Assembly (NCBI RefSeq): GCF_026011715.1
Contig: NZ_BRVM01000004.1
Coordinates: 85,714-149,713, forward strand
Length of the DNA: 64,000 nucleotides
Reading direction: 5' to 3'
From: Cytobacillus sp. NCCP-133
GTDB lineage: Bacteria; Bacillota; Bacilli; Bacillales; Cytobacillaceae
A program made the position numbers and the translations under genes. The notes under the pieces are model-generated. The model searched no databases. It saw nothing but the letters and a program-made list of their open reading frames with translations, and had not been told where the DNA came from. This document shows positions 21,237 through 31,484 of the stretch, one piece after another. How positions within the stretch are numbered: position 1 is the stretch's first letter; each line of letters begins with the position of its first letter.

Positions 21237-21734
21237 TTAAATAATTCTCTCACCTTTATTTACTGTCCTAATCAATAACTTCCCTGTTTTCGGATCGAAT
21301 TCAATCGTCCTTCCGCTGTTTCCTCCTACATCTTCTGCTGATATGGAAATCTTCAAAAAAGCTAGCTCTTTTTTGACAGCTTCCACATTTCTAGGTCCAA
21401 TCCTCATTAAGTCACTGCCCGTTGAGAACTGAAACATCTGTGCTCCACCTGCTAACTTTGCTTTTAAACAAGTTGGCTTTGCACCGATAGCTAACATCCG
21501 GCTTACAAGCTCTTTAATTGCTGTATCTGCGAATTTCGCAGAATTAAAAGCTGATCCTTTAGCAAGTGATGAATCAGGCAGCATTACATGTGCAAGACCT
21601 GCGATGCCTGCACTCAGATCATACAGGACAACTCCCACACACGAACCCAACCCTGATGTCCTAATTAAATTAGGTGTCTTCACAAGGTTCATATCTGCTA
21701 TCCCGACTTTTACGATTTCAAGCACTTTATTCAT
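21237..21734 (-). CDS. cheD: Chemoreceptor glutamine deamidase CheD
   Basis: 165 residues. Deamidates receptor Gln residues and activates CheC, part of the B. subtilis adaptation system. Seen: the [12 protein letters not shown] segment with the catalytic Cys, [10 protein letters not shown] with the catalytic His, and KLAGGAQMF. The ATG overlaps the cheC end by 8 nt, indicating coupling. Confidence 0.97.
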   Translation of the reverse strand: MNKVLEIVKVGIADMNLVKTPNLIRTSGLGSCVGVVLYDLSAGIAGLAHVMLPDSSLAKGSAFNSAKFADTAIKELVSRMLAIGAKPTCLKAKLAGGAQMFQFSTGSDLMRIGPRNVEAVKKELAFLKISISAEDVGGNSGRTIEFDPKTGKLLIRTVNKGERII

Positions 21735-22368
21735 GAACCTGAACCCCTAAAGATTTAAAGATGATTTGAAATGAATCAGGGTCTGGAAGAAGGAAGAAAT
21801 GTCCGTTTACAGAATCGCCAGATTGGCCTTCTTCATTCAAAGCTGTATCAATCACAATGGCAAAATCACTCGCTTGCGAAACCTCCAGCAAACCAGTTCC
21901 GATGATTGCCCCAGCCATATCAATGTTGAGCATAGGCACTGATGGAAATAGAGACAGATTCGTAAAGTCTGATAAAGAAGATAAATAAGACCCTGATAGG
22001 ATATTTCCAAGCTCTTGCAAGGCTGATAAGGCTAGTTCATTGTATGGTGTTTCCAATGCATTGAAAACGATACTTCCAGGCAGTGCACGAATAAAGTTTT
22101 CGGCCTGTTTTAACGGAAGGACAAAGAACATACTGCCCGGTGCGTCCCCTTCAATTCTTAGAAAGACTCCGGCCACCACATTATCCGAGCCCCCTGCCAT
22201 ATCCATCATTTCATCAAAGGATACAACTCTGACATCCGGAACAGTCATATCAATTTTTTTATTCAGCAAAGTAGAAAGAGCTGTCGCAGCATGGCCAGCA
22301 CCGATATTGCCGATTTCTTTAAGGATATCGAGATGCAGTGAACTGATATTTTTATTTAAATAAATCAT
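21727..22368 (-). CDS. cheC: CheY-P phosphatase CheC
   Basis: 213 residues from ATG 22368, which matches B. subtilis CheC best (209 residues). Dephosphorylates CheY-P and is stimulated by CheD. Both phosphatase motifs are present: [14 protein letters not shown] near the N-terminus and [14 protein letters not shown] around residues 115-128. An alternative start at ATG 22389 lies inside the cheW end, with AGGAA upstream; the choice is open. Confidence 0.95.
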   Translation of the reverse strand: MIYLNKNISSLHLDILKEIGNIGAGHAATALSTLLNKKIDMTVPDVRVVSFDEMMDMAGGSDNVVAGVFLRIEGDAPGSMFFVLPLKQAENFIRALPGSIVFNALETPYNELALSALQELGNILSGSYLSSLSDFTNLSLFPSVPMLNIDMAGAIIGTGLLEVSQASDFAIVIDTALNEEGQSGDSVNGHFFLLPDPDSFQIIFKSLGVQVHE

Positions 22369-22369
22369 C

Positions 22370-22843
22370 TTACATCCCTGCTGTTCCATTTAAAATTTCC
22401 TGTTCAACCGGATTGAGCACTTTCTCCAAATCTATTAATATCATTAATCTTTTATCTGCTTTTGTAACACCTTTAATAAAATCTGCCTCTTCAGCACCGA
22501 CAACTTCAGGAGGGGGTTCAACCGATTCATGGTGTACATCGATGACATCATTGGCAGAATCAACGATAAGACCCACTTCCATATCATCCAAAGCAGCGAT
22601 AATGACACGGGTATAGTCGCTGTATTCTGCCTCCTCCAGATTAAATCTGCTTCTTAGGCTGATGATCGGCGTAACAACTCCCCTCAGATTTATGACCCCT
22701 TTTACAAAACCGGCTGTTCCAGGAACTCTTGTAATATGCTCCACTTTTTCAATAGAACGCACCTGACTTACAGGAATGGCATACTCTTTATCTTTTAGTT
22801 GAAACACAATCAATTTTAAGTCGGCCGCTGTTGCCTCTGTCAT
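22370..22843 (-). CDS. cheW: Chemotaxis coupling protein CheW
   Basis: 157 residues. Links receptors to the CheA kinase. A single CheW domain with VSQVRSIEKVEHITRVPG, VKGVINLRGVVTPIISLR and the VDSANDVIDV end is seen. ATG 22843 is placed 8 nt after GGGAG; a GTG three codons upstream overlaps that site. Its stop lies 1 nt before the cheC start at 22368. Confidence 0.97.
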   Translation of the reverse strand: MTEATAADLKLIVFQLKDKEYAIPVSQVRSIEKVEHITRVPGTAGFVKGVINLRGVVTPIISLRSRFNLEEAEYSDYTRVIIAALDDMEVGLIVDSANDVIDVHHESVEPPPEVVGAEEADFIKGVTKADKRLMILIDLEKVLNPVEQEILNGTAGM

Positions 22844-22906
22844 ACTGGTCACTCCCTTATTAACTTTTCATAATTGGCAAAACTATGGAGGTTCAAGTTT
22901 ATTTGC

Positions 22907-24943
22907 CTATTTAATCAATGCATTGCAATCAGCGATTAGGGCAACCTGTCCATCGCCAAGGATTGTTGCTCCGGAAATCGCAAAAACATTGGTTAGATAG
23001 TTTCCAAGTGACTTTAGAACAACTTCCTGCTGTCCGATAAAGGAATCAACAACAAGACCAGCCATTTTATCGCCTTTTCTGACGATGACAACAGACAGGA
23101 ACTCACTTTCCTGTTGATCTGAAGGGATATCAAAGATATCTTTCAACGACAGAAGCGGAACAACTTTCCCTCTGAAATCAATCACTTTCTGGTTGTGCGC
23201 TCTCATTATATCACCTTTTTTAATTATGGCCGTTTCAATGATGGATGATAAAGGAATAGCGTATTTTTCTTCCTCAATCTCCACGAGCATAACTGAAATG
23301 ATAGAAAGTGTAAGCGGGAGCTGAATTGAGAAAATAGACCCCTGGCCAACTTTGGAATCAATCGTTACTGAACCGCCCAATGATTCGATGGTATTTTTCA
23401 CAACATCGAGCCCAACTCCGCGCCCGGAAACATCTGATATTTTTTCAGCCGTAGAGAACCCGGATGCGAAGATGAGATCATAAGCCTGTTTATCGGAAAG
23501 AACGGAAGCTGTCTGTTCCGTGATAATGCCTTTTTTAATAGCTTTGCTGATCACCTTTTCTTTATTGATGCCTGAACCATCATCTGCTATTTCAATAAAA
23601 ACATGATTGCCGCTGTGATAAGCTTTTAAGATTACATTTCCTTCCTCATTTTTCCCGTTGGCTTTTCGAACCTCAGGAGTTTCCACTCCATGGTCAAGTG
23701 CATTGCGGATTAAATGAACAAGCGGATCGCCAATCTCATCAATAACTGTTCTATCCAGTTCAGTGTCTGCTCCAATAATCTCCAGGTTAATCTTTTTATT
23801 CAGATCCCTTGCCAATTGTCTGACCATTCTAGGAAAACGGTTAAATACCGTTTCGATGGGAACCATACGCATATTCAGGATAATGTTTTGCAAATCACCC
23901 GATATCCTTGACATGTGTTCCACAGTCTCATGAAGCTCCTGGTTGTTTAATTCACGTGAGATCTGCTCAAGTCTCCCTCGATCTATAACCAATTCCTCAA
24001 ACAAATTCATCAGAATATCCAATCTCTCAATGTTTACCCTAATCGTCTTGTTGCTTGTCTGCTTAGCCGCCTGAGCTTTCTTTTCATGCTTTGGCTGGTT
24101 TTCCGCTAGGAGAGTTTCTGCTTCAGAAGATGAAGAGACTGCTTCCGTTTCAGTTTCCTGTTCATGCTGACGGAGTTCCTCCAATAACAGAGAAGAAACT
24201 TTTGCTTTCTCCACTTCAGACACCTTCAAAAGCTTTTGTTCCACATCTTCTTTAGGTTCGTGGGTCACGATTGTAACTGAGAACTCCTGATCGAATTGTT
24301 CTTCTTCTAACTGCTCTACAGAAGGAGTAGATTTTATGACCTCTCCTATTTTTTCCAGAACCTCAAATACCATATAAACTCTGGCTGCTTTTAGCAAGCA
24401 GTCTCCCCGCAAAGCAATTGTTATTTCATATGTTTCAAATCCTTGCTCCTTTGATTGCTGGATAACTGTCCATTCAAATTCATCATATGTACTTTTCATA
24501 GCAGGGGAAGGTCCTGCCAGTGCAGCAGCTGTCTCTGTTTTTGTTTCGAACTGAATTGGACTCTGCCCTTTTTCAATCAGTTTTAATTTTGAAACAGCTG
24601 CGGAAACATCTCTCTTTCCGTCTCCGCCTTCCGCAATTGAAAGGACCATCGCTTCAAGGTCGTCAACTGCTAAAAAAACAACATCCAGTATTTCTGCATT
24701 AACTTTAATTTTCTGATTCCTAATGGCATCAAGAACATTTTCCATCTGGTGGGTAAGATTTGCGAGATCCTCATACCCCATAGTTGCAGACATGCCTTTT
24801 AATGTATGAGCGGATCGAAAAATTTCATTAACGATCTTTATATCCTCTGGATTTTTCTCCAATTCCAGAAGCTGCTCATTGCACGCCTGCAAATGCTCCT
24901 TGCTTTCTTCTATAAATACCTCTAAATATTGGTTCATCTCCAT
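22907..24943 (-). CDS. cheA: Chemotaxis histidine kinase CheA
   Basis: 678 residues. Autophosphorylates and passes phosphate to CheY and CheB. Domains: HPt P1 with the phospho-acceptor His46 in AHTLKGMSATMGY, P2 (about 155-240), dimerisation P3 (about 300-365), the kinase P4 with HLIRNALDHG (N box), IADDGSGI (G1) and SGRGVGLDVVK (G2), and a CheW-like P5 (about 545-675). ATG 24943 is preceded by GAGGGGTG; a GTG at 24952 is part of that site. Confidence 0.98.
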   Translation of the reverse strand: MEMNQYLEVFIEESKEHLQACNEQLLELEKNPEDIKIVNEIFRSAHTLKGMSATMGYEDLANLTHQMENVLDAIRNQKIKVNAEILDVVFLAVDDLEAMVLSIAEGGDGKRDVSAAVSKLKLIEKGQSPIQFETKTETAAALAGPSPAMKSTYDEFEWTVIQQSKEQGFETYEITIALRGDCLLKAARVYMVFEVLEKIGEVIKSTPSVEQLEEEQFDQEFSVTIVTHEPKEDVEQKLLKVSEVEKAKVSSLLLEELRQHEQETETEAVSSSSEAETLLAENQPKHEKKAQAAKQTSNKTIRVNIERLDILMNLFEELVIDRGRLEQISRELNNQELHETVEHMSRISGDLQNIILNMRMVPIETVFNRFPRMVRQLARDLNKKINLEIIGADTELDRTVIDEIGDPLVHLIRNALDHGVETPEVRKANGKNEEGNVILKAYHSGNHVFIEIADDGSGINKEKVISKAIKKGIITEQTASVLSDKQAYDLIFASGFSTAEKISDVSGRGVGLDVVKNTIESLGGSVTIDSKVGQGSIFSIQLPLTLSIISVMLVEIEEEKYAIPLSSIIETAIIKKGDIMRAHNQKVIDFRGKVVPLLSLKDIFDIPSDQQESEFLSVVIVRKGDKMAGLVVDSFIGQQEVVLKSLGNYLTNVFAISGATILGDGQVALIADCNALIK

Positions 24944-24961
24944 GCGCTTCACCCCTCGGAC

Positions 24962-26062
24962 TTAAACAAATTTCAAAATGGATTCTGCAATTCGTTCAAC
25001 ATTTTGTATTTCATCTATTAATCCTGCCTCAATAGCAGCTCTCGGCATACCGAAAACAATGGAAGTTTCCTTGGATTCTGCAATGGCTTTTACTTCCCCG
25101 TTTTTTTTAATAGCCGCTAGCCCCTCTCTTCCGTCTGATCCCATTCCAGTCATTATGACTGCAATTTTCCGATATTCTTTCAGCCTGCTCAAAGAATCGA
25201 ACATGACATCCACCGAAGGACGGTGCCCATTTTTGGGAGGCGACTCATCCAGATGGAGAATCAGGTCCTGCCCCTTTCTCCCCGCCTTGAGATGGAAGCC
25301 CCCAGGAGCAATGTAAGCAGTGCCGTTCTCAAGGATATCACCTTCCTCTGCTTCTTTAACTGTCATGTCGGACAAACCATTAAGCCTGCTGGCCAAAGAT
25401 TTTGTAAATCCTGGCGGCATGTGTTGAACAATAAGGACTGGCGCTTTTATATTTCCCGGAATAGCTGTCAGGACTTTTTGAAGAGCTCTCGGACCTCCTG
25501 TAGAGGTGCCAATGCAAACAATTTGCTTGCTTTGAGAACCAGTTGAGCTTGCATAACCATTTGATAGAACAATTGATTCATTTAGTTCTATTTTACTATA
25601 ATTTCGTTCGACTTTCGTATTATTTTTTCCATCTGAAGAAGATTTGCCCAAATGATTAATATTTACTTTACTGGCAAGAACAACTTTTTCTATTAAATCT
25701 GCTTTTATCTTATGCAAATCAAGTGATATAGAGCCTGAAGGCTTCTCTATAAAATCCACGGCACCATATTCCATTGCGGCGATCGTATTTTCTGCGCCAT
25801 CCTTTGTTGTGCTTGAAAGCATCACCACAGGCATGGGCTGGGAACTCATAAGGACCTTTAACGTTTCAAGACCATTAAGGACTGGCATTTCGACGTCCAT
25901 TGTAACCACATCGGGTTTTAATTCTTTGATCTTTATCAAACCGTCTTCGCCATTTCTTGCTGTGCCTACTACAATCAGGCTGGAATCTTCAGATAGAAAG
26001 TCGGCAATCAGTTTTCTCATAAAAGCCGAATCATCTATAATAAGAACACGGATTTTCTTCAT
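24962..26062 (-). CDS. cheB: Receptor methylesterase/glutamine deamidase CheB
   Basis: 366 residues. Removes methyl groups from receptors when phosphorylated by CheA. Receiver domain with Asp56 in VVTMDVEMP, linker (about 125-175), then the methylesterase domain with the catalytic Ser187 in GTSTGGP, His214 in VQHMPPGFT and Asp in GMGSDGREG. ATG 26062 follows AAGGAAG. A repeat copy (26085-26212) separates it from flhG. Confidence 0.98.
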   Translation of the reverse strand: MKKIRVLIIDDSAFMRKLIADFLSEDSSLIVVGTARNGEDGLIKIKELKPDVVTMDVEMPVLNGLETLKVLMSSQPMPVVMLSSTTKDGAENTIAAMEYGAVDFIEKPSGSISLDLHKIKADLIEKVVLASKVNINHLGKSSSDGKNNTKVERNYSKIELNESIVLSNGYASSTGSQSKQIVCIGTSTGGPRALQKVLTAIPGNIKAPVLIVQHMPPGFTKSLASRLNGLSDMTVKEAEEGDILENGTAYIAPGGFHLKAGRKGQDLILHLDESPPKNGHRPSVDVMFDSLSRLKEYRKIAVIMTGMGSDGREGLAAIKKNGEVKAIAESKETSIVFGMPRAAIEAGLIDEIQNVERIAESILKFV

Positions 26063-26084
26063 GCTGATTCACTTCCTTTTAAGA

Positions 26085-26212
26085 AAAGTGCAAAGCGCCC
26101 GCCTAACTGCCATAAGCATAAGACAAGCCGGCTGAAAGGCTGTTCTTTAACCACTTAGCAGGATTGGCTTAGACCAGTGAGCCGATAACCCCTGGAGCTA
26201 GACAGTGATCTG
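26085..26212. repeat. Dispersed intergenic repeat, copy F (inside the fla/che operon)
   Basis: Fills the flhG-cheB gap. Shared motifs are AAGCGCCCGCC at one end, AAGACAAGCCGGCTG, GGCTTAGACC (as in copies D and G) and GGAGCTAGACAG at the other end. A diverged copy. It would be transcribed as part of the polycistronic mRNA. Confidence 0.65.
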
Positions 26213-26223
26213 CGTTCAAAACT

Positions 26224-27102
26224 TTATTTCTTATTTTTCAAAAAGAAATTCTTCAGCTTAGAAATAAACTCGGATGATTGCTGGTTTCCTATTAACCGAT
26301 CATCTTGGCTATTACTTAATGTAAAAGCCATTTGACGAATAGCTTTAGAAGCTGATGATTTTTCCTGGAAAAGGACAAAGGGTATTTGCCTTTTTACAGC
26401 CTGCTGGATGCCGCAGTCATCAGGAAGAACGCCAAGCAAATTAGAATCTCTTCCGAGGAACCTCTTTAAAACAGCAGAGATTCTTTTAAATGTTTCCTGA
26501 CCTTCTTTTTCACTTTGAGTCCTATTAATAACTAAATAAAATGGGATTCTTTCATTCAATAGATGTATTTGCTTCATAGCGGAATAGGCATCTGTAATGG
26601 ACGTAGGTTCGGGTGTTGTGATTACCGCAATTTTCTGGACAGAAAGGATGAATTTAGCTGACTCCTCTGTTATCCCTGCTCCCATATCAAAAATCATATA
26701 ATCATAGTTAGCCATGAGGACATCGAGTTGCTCCATAAAGCTGGCAAGTTTTTCTTCTTTCAATTTCACTATATGCGAAAGTCCAGTTCCCCCTGCAATA
26801 TAACTAAGTCCATGAGGACCTTTCGATACGATCTGTTTTAATGAAATACACTGATCAAAAAAATCTGCAATCGAATAAAGGGAAGTTCTGCCCATAAGGA
26901 TATCTAGATTCCCCATTCCAATATCCATATCGAACAACAAAACTCTTTCCCCCTTTTTGCATAAGGAAATAGCTAAGTTCAGGGAAAAATTAGATTTACC
27001 CACACCTCCCTTTCCACTGACAACAGCTAATGTTTTTGCCATGTGCTGCAGGCTGCTCTTCTCAAGCAGCCTGGATCTGAGTTTTTCTGCCTGATCATTC
27101 AT
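26224..27102 (-). CDS. flhG: Flagellum number regulator FlhG (MinD-like ATPase, YlxH)
   Basis: 292 residues. MinD/ParA-type ATPase that controls flagellar placement together with FlhF. Deviant Walker A KGGVGKS at 31-37 preceded by an N-terminal extension that in B. subtilis stimulates FlhF GTPase; then DMDIGMGNLD and a Walker B-like MIFDMGAG. Overlaps flhF by 4 nt. Confidence 0.97.
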   Translation of the reverse strand: MNDQAEKLRSRLLEKSSLQHMAKTLAVVSGKGGVGKSNFSLNLAISLCKKGERVLLFDMDIGMGNLDILMGRTSLYSIADFFDQCISLKQIVSKGPHGLSYIAGGTGLSHIVKLKEEKLASFMEQLDVLMANYDYMIFDMGAGITEESAKFILSVQKIAVITTPEPTSITDAYSAMKQIHLLNERIPFYLVINRTQSEKEGQETFKRISAVLKRFLGRDSNLLGVLPDDCGIQQAVKRQIPFVLFQEKSSASKAIRQMAFTLSNSQDDRLIGNQQSSEFISKLKNFFLKNKK

Positions 27103-28268
27103 TTCTTCGTCCCCACCAGCTGCTCTGCAATCATTTCTTTCTTTGCATCAAGAATATCATCTGGGACATCTTGGCCGTTTGTTACATATGCAACACCTTT
27201 TTTATATTTATGGACGATGTTATACATCGCTCCAAATGTTGAGGTTTCATCTGCCTTCGTAAAGATCAGCTTCTCAATATCCAGGATGGAAAACTGTTTG
27301 CAGATATCCTCCATATCCTTTTGTTTCGATGTAAGGGAAAGGACTAGAAAGGTTTCCATATCCTTTTCAAAATCGATAATATTTCGCAAATCCTCCACAT
27401 ATTGTTTATTTCTAAAGTTCCGGCCTGCGGTATCAATTAATATCAGATCTGCATCGCTGAGCTTCTCCGCTGCCTGCCTGAAGTCTTCTACTGTATAGCA
27501 AACCTCTAAAGGAACATTTAGTATCTTTGCATAAGTTTTTAATTGATCGATTGCTGCAATCCTGTACGTATCAGTTGTTATAAATGCTACCCTTTTTTTA
27601 TGCTTTATCACACATTCTGCTGCCATTTTGGCGAGAGTTGTAGTCTTGCCAACTCCTGTAGGCCCTGCCACATTGATATATTTCTTAGTAAAAGAAATTC
27701 CTCCGAAGGTTATTCCTTCTAGTCCATTTACAAGTTCTTCTTCAAGCCATGTTATAACTTCAGATTCCTCTGCATCAGCCCCGCTCAAATACCATTTTTC
27801 AAGTAATGAAGAAAGCAAATGATCCTCTACGTTTCTATCCAGCTCTTGCTCTTTAAGAAGAAGCTGAATTTTTTTGATTGGTTTTGGAAAGACGGGACCA
27901 TTTTGCTGGCTGCCGGCGAAATTATCCATCACCTGCTTTAACTCGTTAATTTCCTTTATCAGTCCCTCAGAAGGTTTCACTTCTGATACACTTCCAGTTT
28001 CTCTGAACTTATACTCTGCCATTCCTTGCACTTGGCTTGCTGAAGGACCTTTCCGGCTGGAAGCAGGCTTTGTTATAGGCTTCAGTGCTGTCTCCTGTTT
28101 TGGATCAACTGCTGCCATAACTTCGATGCTTCTTTTTTTAAAGAAACCAAGTACTCCGCCAGTATGAACAACTCTGGAATTTAAAATGACAGCCTCATTT
28201 CCAAGTTCGGCACGAATTTGCTTCATTGCTTCTGGCATGGAAGGAGCTATATACTTTTTCACCTTCAC
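27099..28268 (-). CDS. flhF: Flagellar SRP-like GTPase FlhF
   Basis: 389 residues. SRP-family GTPase that sets the site of flagellar assembly. N-terminal basic B domain (about 1-110), N domain, G domain with GPTGVGKTT at 202-210, the DTAGRNFRN motif and TKADE. Overlaps flhA (upstream) and flhG (downstream) by 4 nt each, so the three are tightly coupled. Confidence 0.97.
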   Translation of the reverse strand: MKVKKYIAPSMPEAMKQIRAELGNEAVILNSRVVHTGGVLGFFKKRSIEVMAAVDPKQETALKPITKPASSRKGPSASQVQGMAEYKFRETGSVSEVKPSEGLIKEINELKQVMDNFAGSQQNGPVFPKPIKKIQLLLKEQELDRNVEDHLLSSLLEKWYLSGADAEESEVITWLEEELVNGLEGITFGGISFTKKYINVAGPTGVGKTTTLAKMAAECVIKHKKRVAFITTDTYRIAAIDQLKTYAKILNVPLEVCYTVEDFRQAAEKLSDADLILIDTAGRNFRNKQYVEDLRNIIDFEKDMETFLVLSLTSKQKDMEDICKQFSILDIEKLIFTKADETSTFGAMYNIVHKYKKGVAYVTNGQDVPDDILDAKKEMIAEQLVGTKK

Positions 28269-30301
28269 TCGACATTCACCACCCCGACACTTTGGACTTC
28301 CGCTTTTGCTTCAAGCTCGTTATAAGAAATAATCGGTATTTGCGGAAAATACCTTTCTGTTAATTGTCTAATATACATTCTCACCGCTGGAGAGCATAGC
28401 ACAATCGGCGTCTGATCCATCAGCGAAAGCTGTTCGACCTGTGAAGCAATGGACTCCAGGATATTTTGTGAAATAGCAGGATCCATGGATAAATAATTTC
28501 CGTGCTCAGTCTGTTGTATGCCCTCCGCAACCAACTTTTCAACCTTCCCGGAAAGAGTTACGACTTTAATGGAGTCCCCCTGCTGTGAAAACTGGTTCGT
28601 TATCTGCATGGCAAGAGCCTGACGGGCATATTCTGTCAGCAAGTCTGTATCACTTGTTGTTTTGGCAAAATCAGCTAGCGTTTCAAAAATCACTGGCAGG
28701 TTGCGGATTGAGACATTTTCTCTTAAAAGCTTGGCCAATACCTTTTGCACCTCACCTACAGACATTGGATTGGGGGTAACTTCTTCCACAAGGATCGGGT
28801 AGCTTTCTTTTACATGGTCAATCAGCTGTTTCGTTTCCTGACGGCCCAATAAATCGTGTGCATTGCTTTTGATCAATTCTGTAATATGTGTAGAAACAAC
28901 TGAAGGAGGATCTACTACCGTATAGCCAAAAATTTCAGCCTGTTCCTTCATTTCTTCTGTTATCCATTTGGCGGGAAGACCGAAAGAAGGCTCTATTGTA
29001 TCGATCCCTTCAATGCTGTCATCCTCGATTCCCGGGCTCATTGCCAAATAGTGATCAAGCAAAAGCTCTCCTCGAGCCATTTCATTCCCTTTAATTTTCA
29101 GCCTGTATTCGTTCGGCTGAAGCTGAATATTATCTCGTATCCTCACAACAGGAATCACAAGGCCCAGTTCGATAGCCAGCTGTCTTCTAATCATAACAAT
29201 TCTATCAAGTAGATCACCGCCCTGATTGGCATCTGCGAGAGGTATGAGCCCATAGCCAAACTCGAATTCTATCGGATCAACATTCAAAAGATTTACCACA
29301 CTTTCAGGACTTTTCATCTCATCTGTTTCAAGCTCTTCTTCCATTTCCAGCAATTGCTCTTTGTCAGGCTCTGGTGTCCGGGCTATCATATAGCCTCCGA
29401 ATATCAGCAGGCCGCCGATCGGCAATGTAAGAACAAAACCTATAGGTGTGAGCAATCCTAATAGGATAATCGTTCCCCCAGTTACATAAAGCATTTTGGG
29501 ATAGGCAAATAGCTGTGAAGTGATATCTTTTCCTATGTTTCCATCAGATGCTGCCCTTGTTACAACAATACCTGTTGCAGTTGAGATTAAGAGTGCGGGA
29601 ATCTGGCTTACAATTCCATCTCCGACTGTGAGCATCGAATACTTTACTGCTGCCTCTGCAATAGGAAGACCCTGCTGCATCATACCAATAACAATTCCGA
29701 ACATAAGATTAATTAACGTAATGATAATCCCTGCAATGGCATCGCCTTTCACAAACTTGCTCGCACCATCCATGGAACCATAAAAATCTGATTCGCGGCT
29801 GATTTTTTCCCGACGTTCACGAGCTTCATGCTCTGAAATCATGCCAGCATTCAAGTCCGCATCAATACTCATTTGTTTACCAGGCATAGCGTCCAATGTA
29901 AAACGCGCGGCAACTTCCGAAACCCTCTCAGATCCCTTTGTAATGACAACAAATTGAATAATGACAAGGATTAGGAATACAACAAGACCAACAATTATAT
30001 TACCACCAGTAACGAAGGAACCAAATGTTTCAACAACCTTTCCCGCTTCCCCTTCAGAAAGAATAGAACGCGTCGTAGATACGTTCAAACCTAATCGGAA
30101 TAGTGTCATTAACAAAATCAGAGAAGGAAAAATCGAAAACTCAAGCGCTTCCTTCATGTTCATGGCTGTCAATAAAACCATGAGCGCAAGAGCAATATTT
30201 ATGATGATCAACACACTTAAAAGCCAAGGCGGGAACGGAATGATAAGCATGGCTACTATTAAAATTACACTCATCAAAACTGATAAGTCTCTTACTGGCA
30301 T
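28265..30301 (-). CDS. flhA: Flagellar export gate protein FlhA
   Basis: 678 residues (677 in B. subtilis). Export gate and cargo-docking platform of the flagellar type III system. N-terminal eight-TM region (about 1-310) containing the FHIPEP-family signatures RFTLDAMPGKQMSIDADLNAG and the FLIPLE-like MFGIVIGM, then the cytoplasmic domain (about 350-678). A repeat fragment of about 60 bp lies before it, between it and flhB. Confidence 0.98.
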   Translation of the reverse strand: MPVRDLSVLMSVILIVAMLIIPFPPWLLSVLIIINIALALMVLLTAMNMKEALEFSIFPSLILLMTLFRLGLNVSTTRSILSEGEAGKVVETFGSFVTGGNIIVGLVVFLILVIIQFVVITKGSERVSEVAARFTLDAMPGKQMSIDADLNAGMISEHEARERREKISRESDFYGSMDGASKFVKGDAIAGIIITLINLMFGIVIGMMQQGLPIAEAAVKYSMLTVGDGIVSQIPALLISTATGIVVTRAASDGNIGKDITSQLFAYPKMLYVTGGTIILLGLLTPIGFVLTLPIGGLLIFGGYMIARTPEPDKEQLLEMEEELETDEMKSPESVVNLLNVDPIEFEFGYGLIPLADANQGGDLLDRIVMIRRQLAIELGLVIPVVRIRDNIQLQPNEYRLKIKGNEMARGELLLDHYLAMSPGIEDDSIEGIDTIEPSFGLPAKWITEEMKEQAEIFGYTVVDPPSVVSTHITELIKSNAHDLLGRQETKQLIDHVKESYPILVEEVTPNPMSVGEVQKVLAKLLRENVSIRNLPVIFETLADFAKTTSDTDLLTEYARQALAMQITNQFSQQGDSIKVVTLSGKVEKLVAEGIQQTEHGNYLSMDPAISQNILESIASQVEQLSLMDQTPIVLCSPAVRMYIRQLTERYFPQIPIISYNELEAKAEVQSVGVVNVE

Positions 30302-30317
30302 GGTTATTCTCTCCTTA

Positions 30318-30375
30318 CTAGAAAAGCGGAAGCGCCTTGGCAGCCTATTTTCATGCTTCCTAAGACAAGCTATTA
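30318..30375. repeat. Dispersed intergenic repeat, copy H (fragment, inside the fla/che operon)
   Basis: Between flhB and flhA. Has the end sequence GAAAAGCGGAAGCGCCTTGG, identical for 19 bases to copy E at 53410, and a CTAAGACAAGC motif as in copy F. The other end is missing. Confidence 0.75.
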
Positions 30376-30394
30376 ATTAGAAATAATAGTTAAA

Positions 30395-31480
30395 TTAAAT
30401 TTTGCTTTTAGTTCTATATACAAAAGCAAGAATCTCAGCGACCGCTTTAAAAAACTCTTCAGGAATAGCATCCCCTATATCCGCCTGGCTGTATAGCGCC
30501 CTTACTAGCGGCCTGTTTTCTACGGCAATCACTTCGTGTTCTTTTGCTATCAATTTGATTTTCTGAGCAACGAAGTCTACTCCTTTAGCGACAACAATGG
30601 GTGCATCGCCTTTTGATTCATCGTAGCTTAAGGCGATGGCATAATGCGTAGGATTAGTAATTACAACATCCGCTTTGGGGACTTCCTGCATCATTCTTCT
30701 CATCGCCATTTCCCGCTGCCTTTGTTTAATCTTTGATTTTATGAGAGGATCTCCCTCAATGTTTTTGTATTCATCCTTTACATCCTGTTTGGACATGCGG
30801 ATGTTTTTTTCAAAGTCGTACTTCTGATATAGGTAATCAAGCACTGACAAAAACAGCAGGGAAGCGGAAGCGATTAATCCCATTTGTACTGTTAGGCTGG
30901 CTATTGTAGCCAGCGCTGCTCCAACTGATTTTTGAGATAGAATTAGAATTTCATCTATTCTAATCCATAGAATAGTGAAAGCAGCCAGCCCTACAAATGC
31001 TATTTTCAATATTGATTTCAGGAGTTCTACAATTGCCCTCATGGAAAAAATACGTTTAAATCCTTTTATCGGATCAAGCTTCTCTAATTTAGGCTGTATT
31101 GCCTCTGTAGAAAATAGCACACCAACCTGCATAAAATTACCTGCTACCCCGGCAGCCATAGCAATCAGCATAATCGGCCCAAGAAATAGCACCAGTTCTT
31201 TTAAAATATCAAGAAAAATCACCTGGATATTAGACTCTGTCAAAGGCATCATCATATAATCGTTAAAGGAATGCGTAAAAATATATAGAATAATATCATT
31301 TAAATAAGAGCCAGCAAACAGCATAAAAAGGAAAACTGCCAGTAATACAAATGCTGTGTTGACATCCTGGCTTTTCGCCACCTGCCCTTTCTTCCTGGAG
31401 TCCTGCCTCTTTTTTGGCGTCGCTTTTTCTGTTTTTTCCCCCGCAAACTTTTGGAGATCCAAAGATAGCAATAACTTCAT
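30395..31480 (-). CDS. flhB: Flagellar export switch protein FlhB
   Basis: 361 residues. Export gate subunit whose autocleavage, with FliK, switches secretion from hook to filament proteins. N-terminal basic cytoplasmic segment (EKTEKATPKKRQDSRKKG), four TM segments (about 40-215), a linker, and the C-terminal FlhB-C domain with the autocleavage motif NPTH at 276-279 and the IPEEFFKAVAEILAFVY end. Separated from fliR by 4 nt. Confidence 0.98.
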   Translation of the reverse strand: MKLLLSLDLQKFAGEKTEKATPKKRQDSRKKGQVAKSQDVNTAFVLLAVFLFMLFAGSYLNDIILYIFTHSFNDYMMMPLTESNIQVIFLDILKELVLFLGPIMLIAMAAGVAGNFMQVGVLFSTEAIQPKLEKLDPIKGFKRIFSMRAIVELLKSILKIAFVGLAAFTILWIRIDEILILSQKSVGAALATIASLTVQMGLIASASLLFLSVLDYLYQKYDFEKNIRMSKQDVKDEYKNIEGDPLIKSKIKQRQREMAMRRMMQEVPKADVVITNPTHYAIALSYDESKGDAPIVVAKGVDFVAQKIKLIAKEHEVIAVENRPLVRALYSQADIGDAIPEEFFKAVAEILAFVYRTKSKI

Positions 31481-31484
31481 AACA

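Noticed and set aside
20879-21253. 124-codon open frame between cheD and sigD, overlapping both
   Set aside because: No separate ribosome binding site, overlaps the sigD start, unusual composition and no family recognised; treated as part of an unexplained intergenic block.
28585-28779. Many plus-strand frames of 60-170 codons across the flagellar genes
   Set aside because: Each lies antisense to a well-recognised gene with no ribosome binding site or family match.
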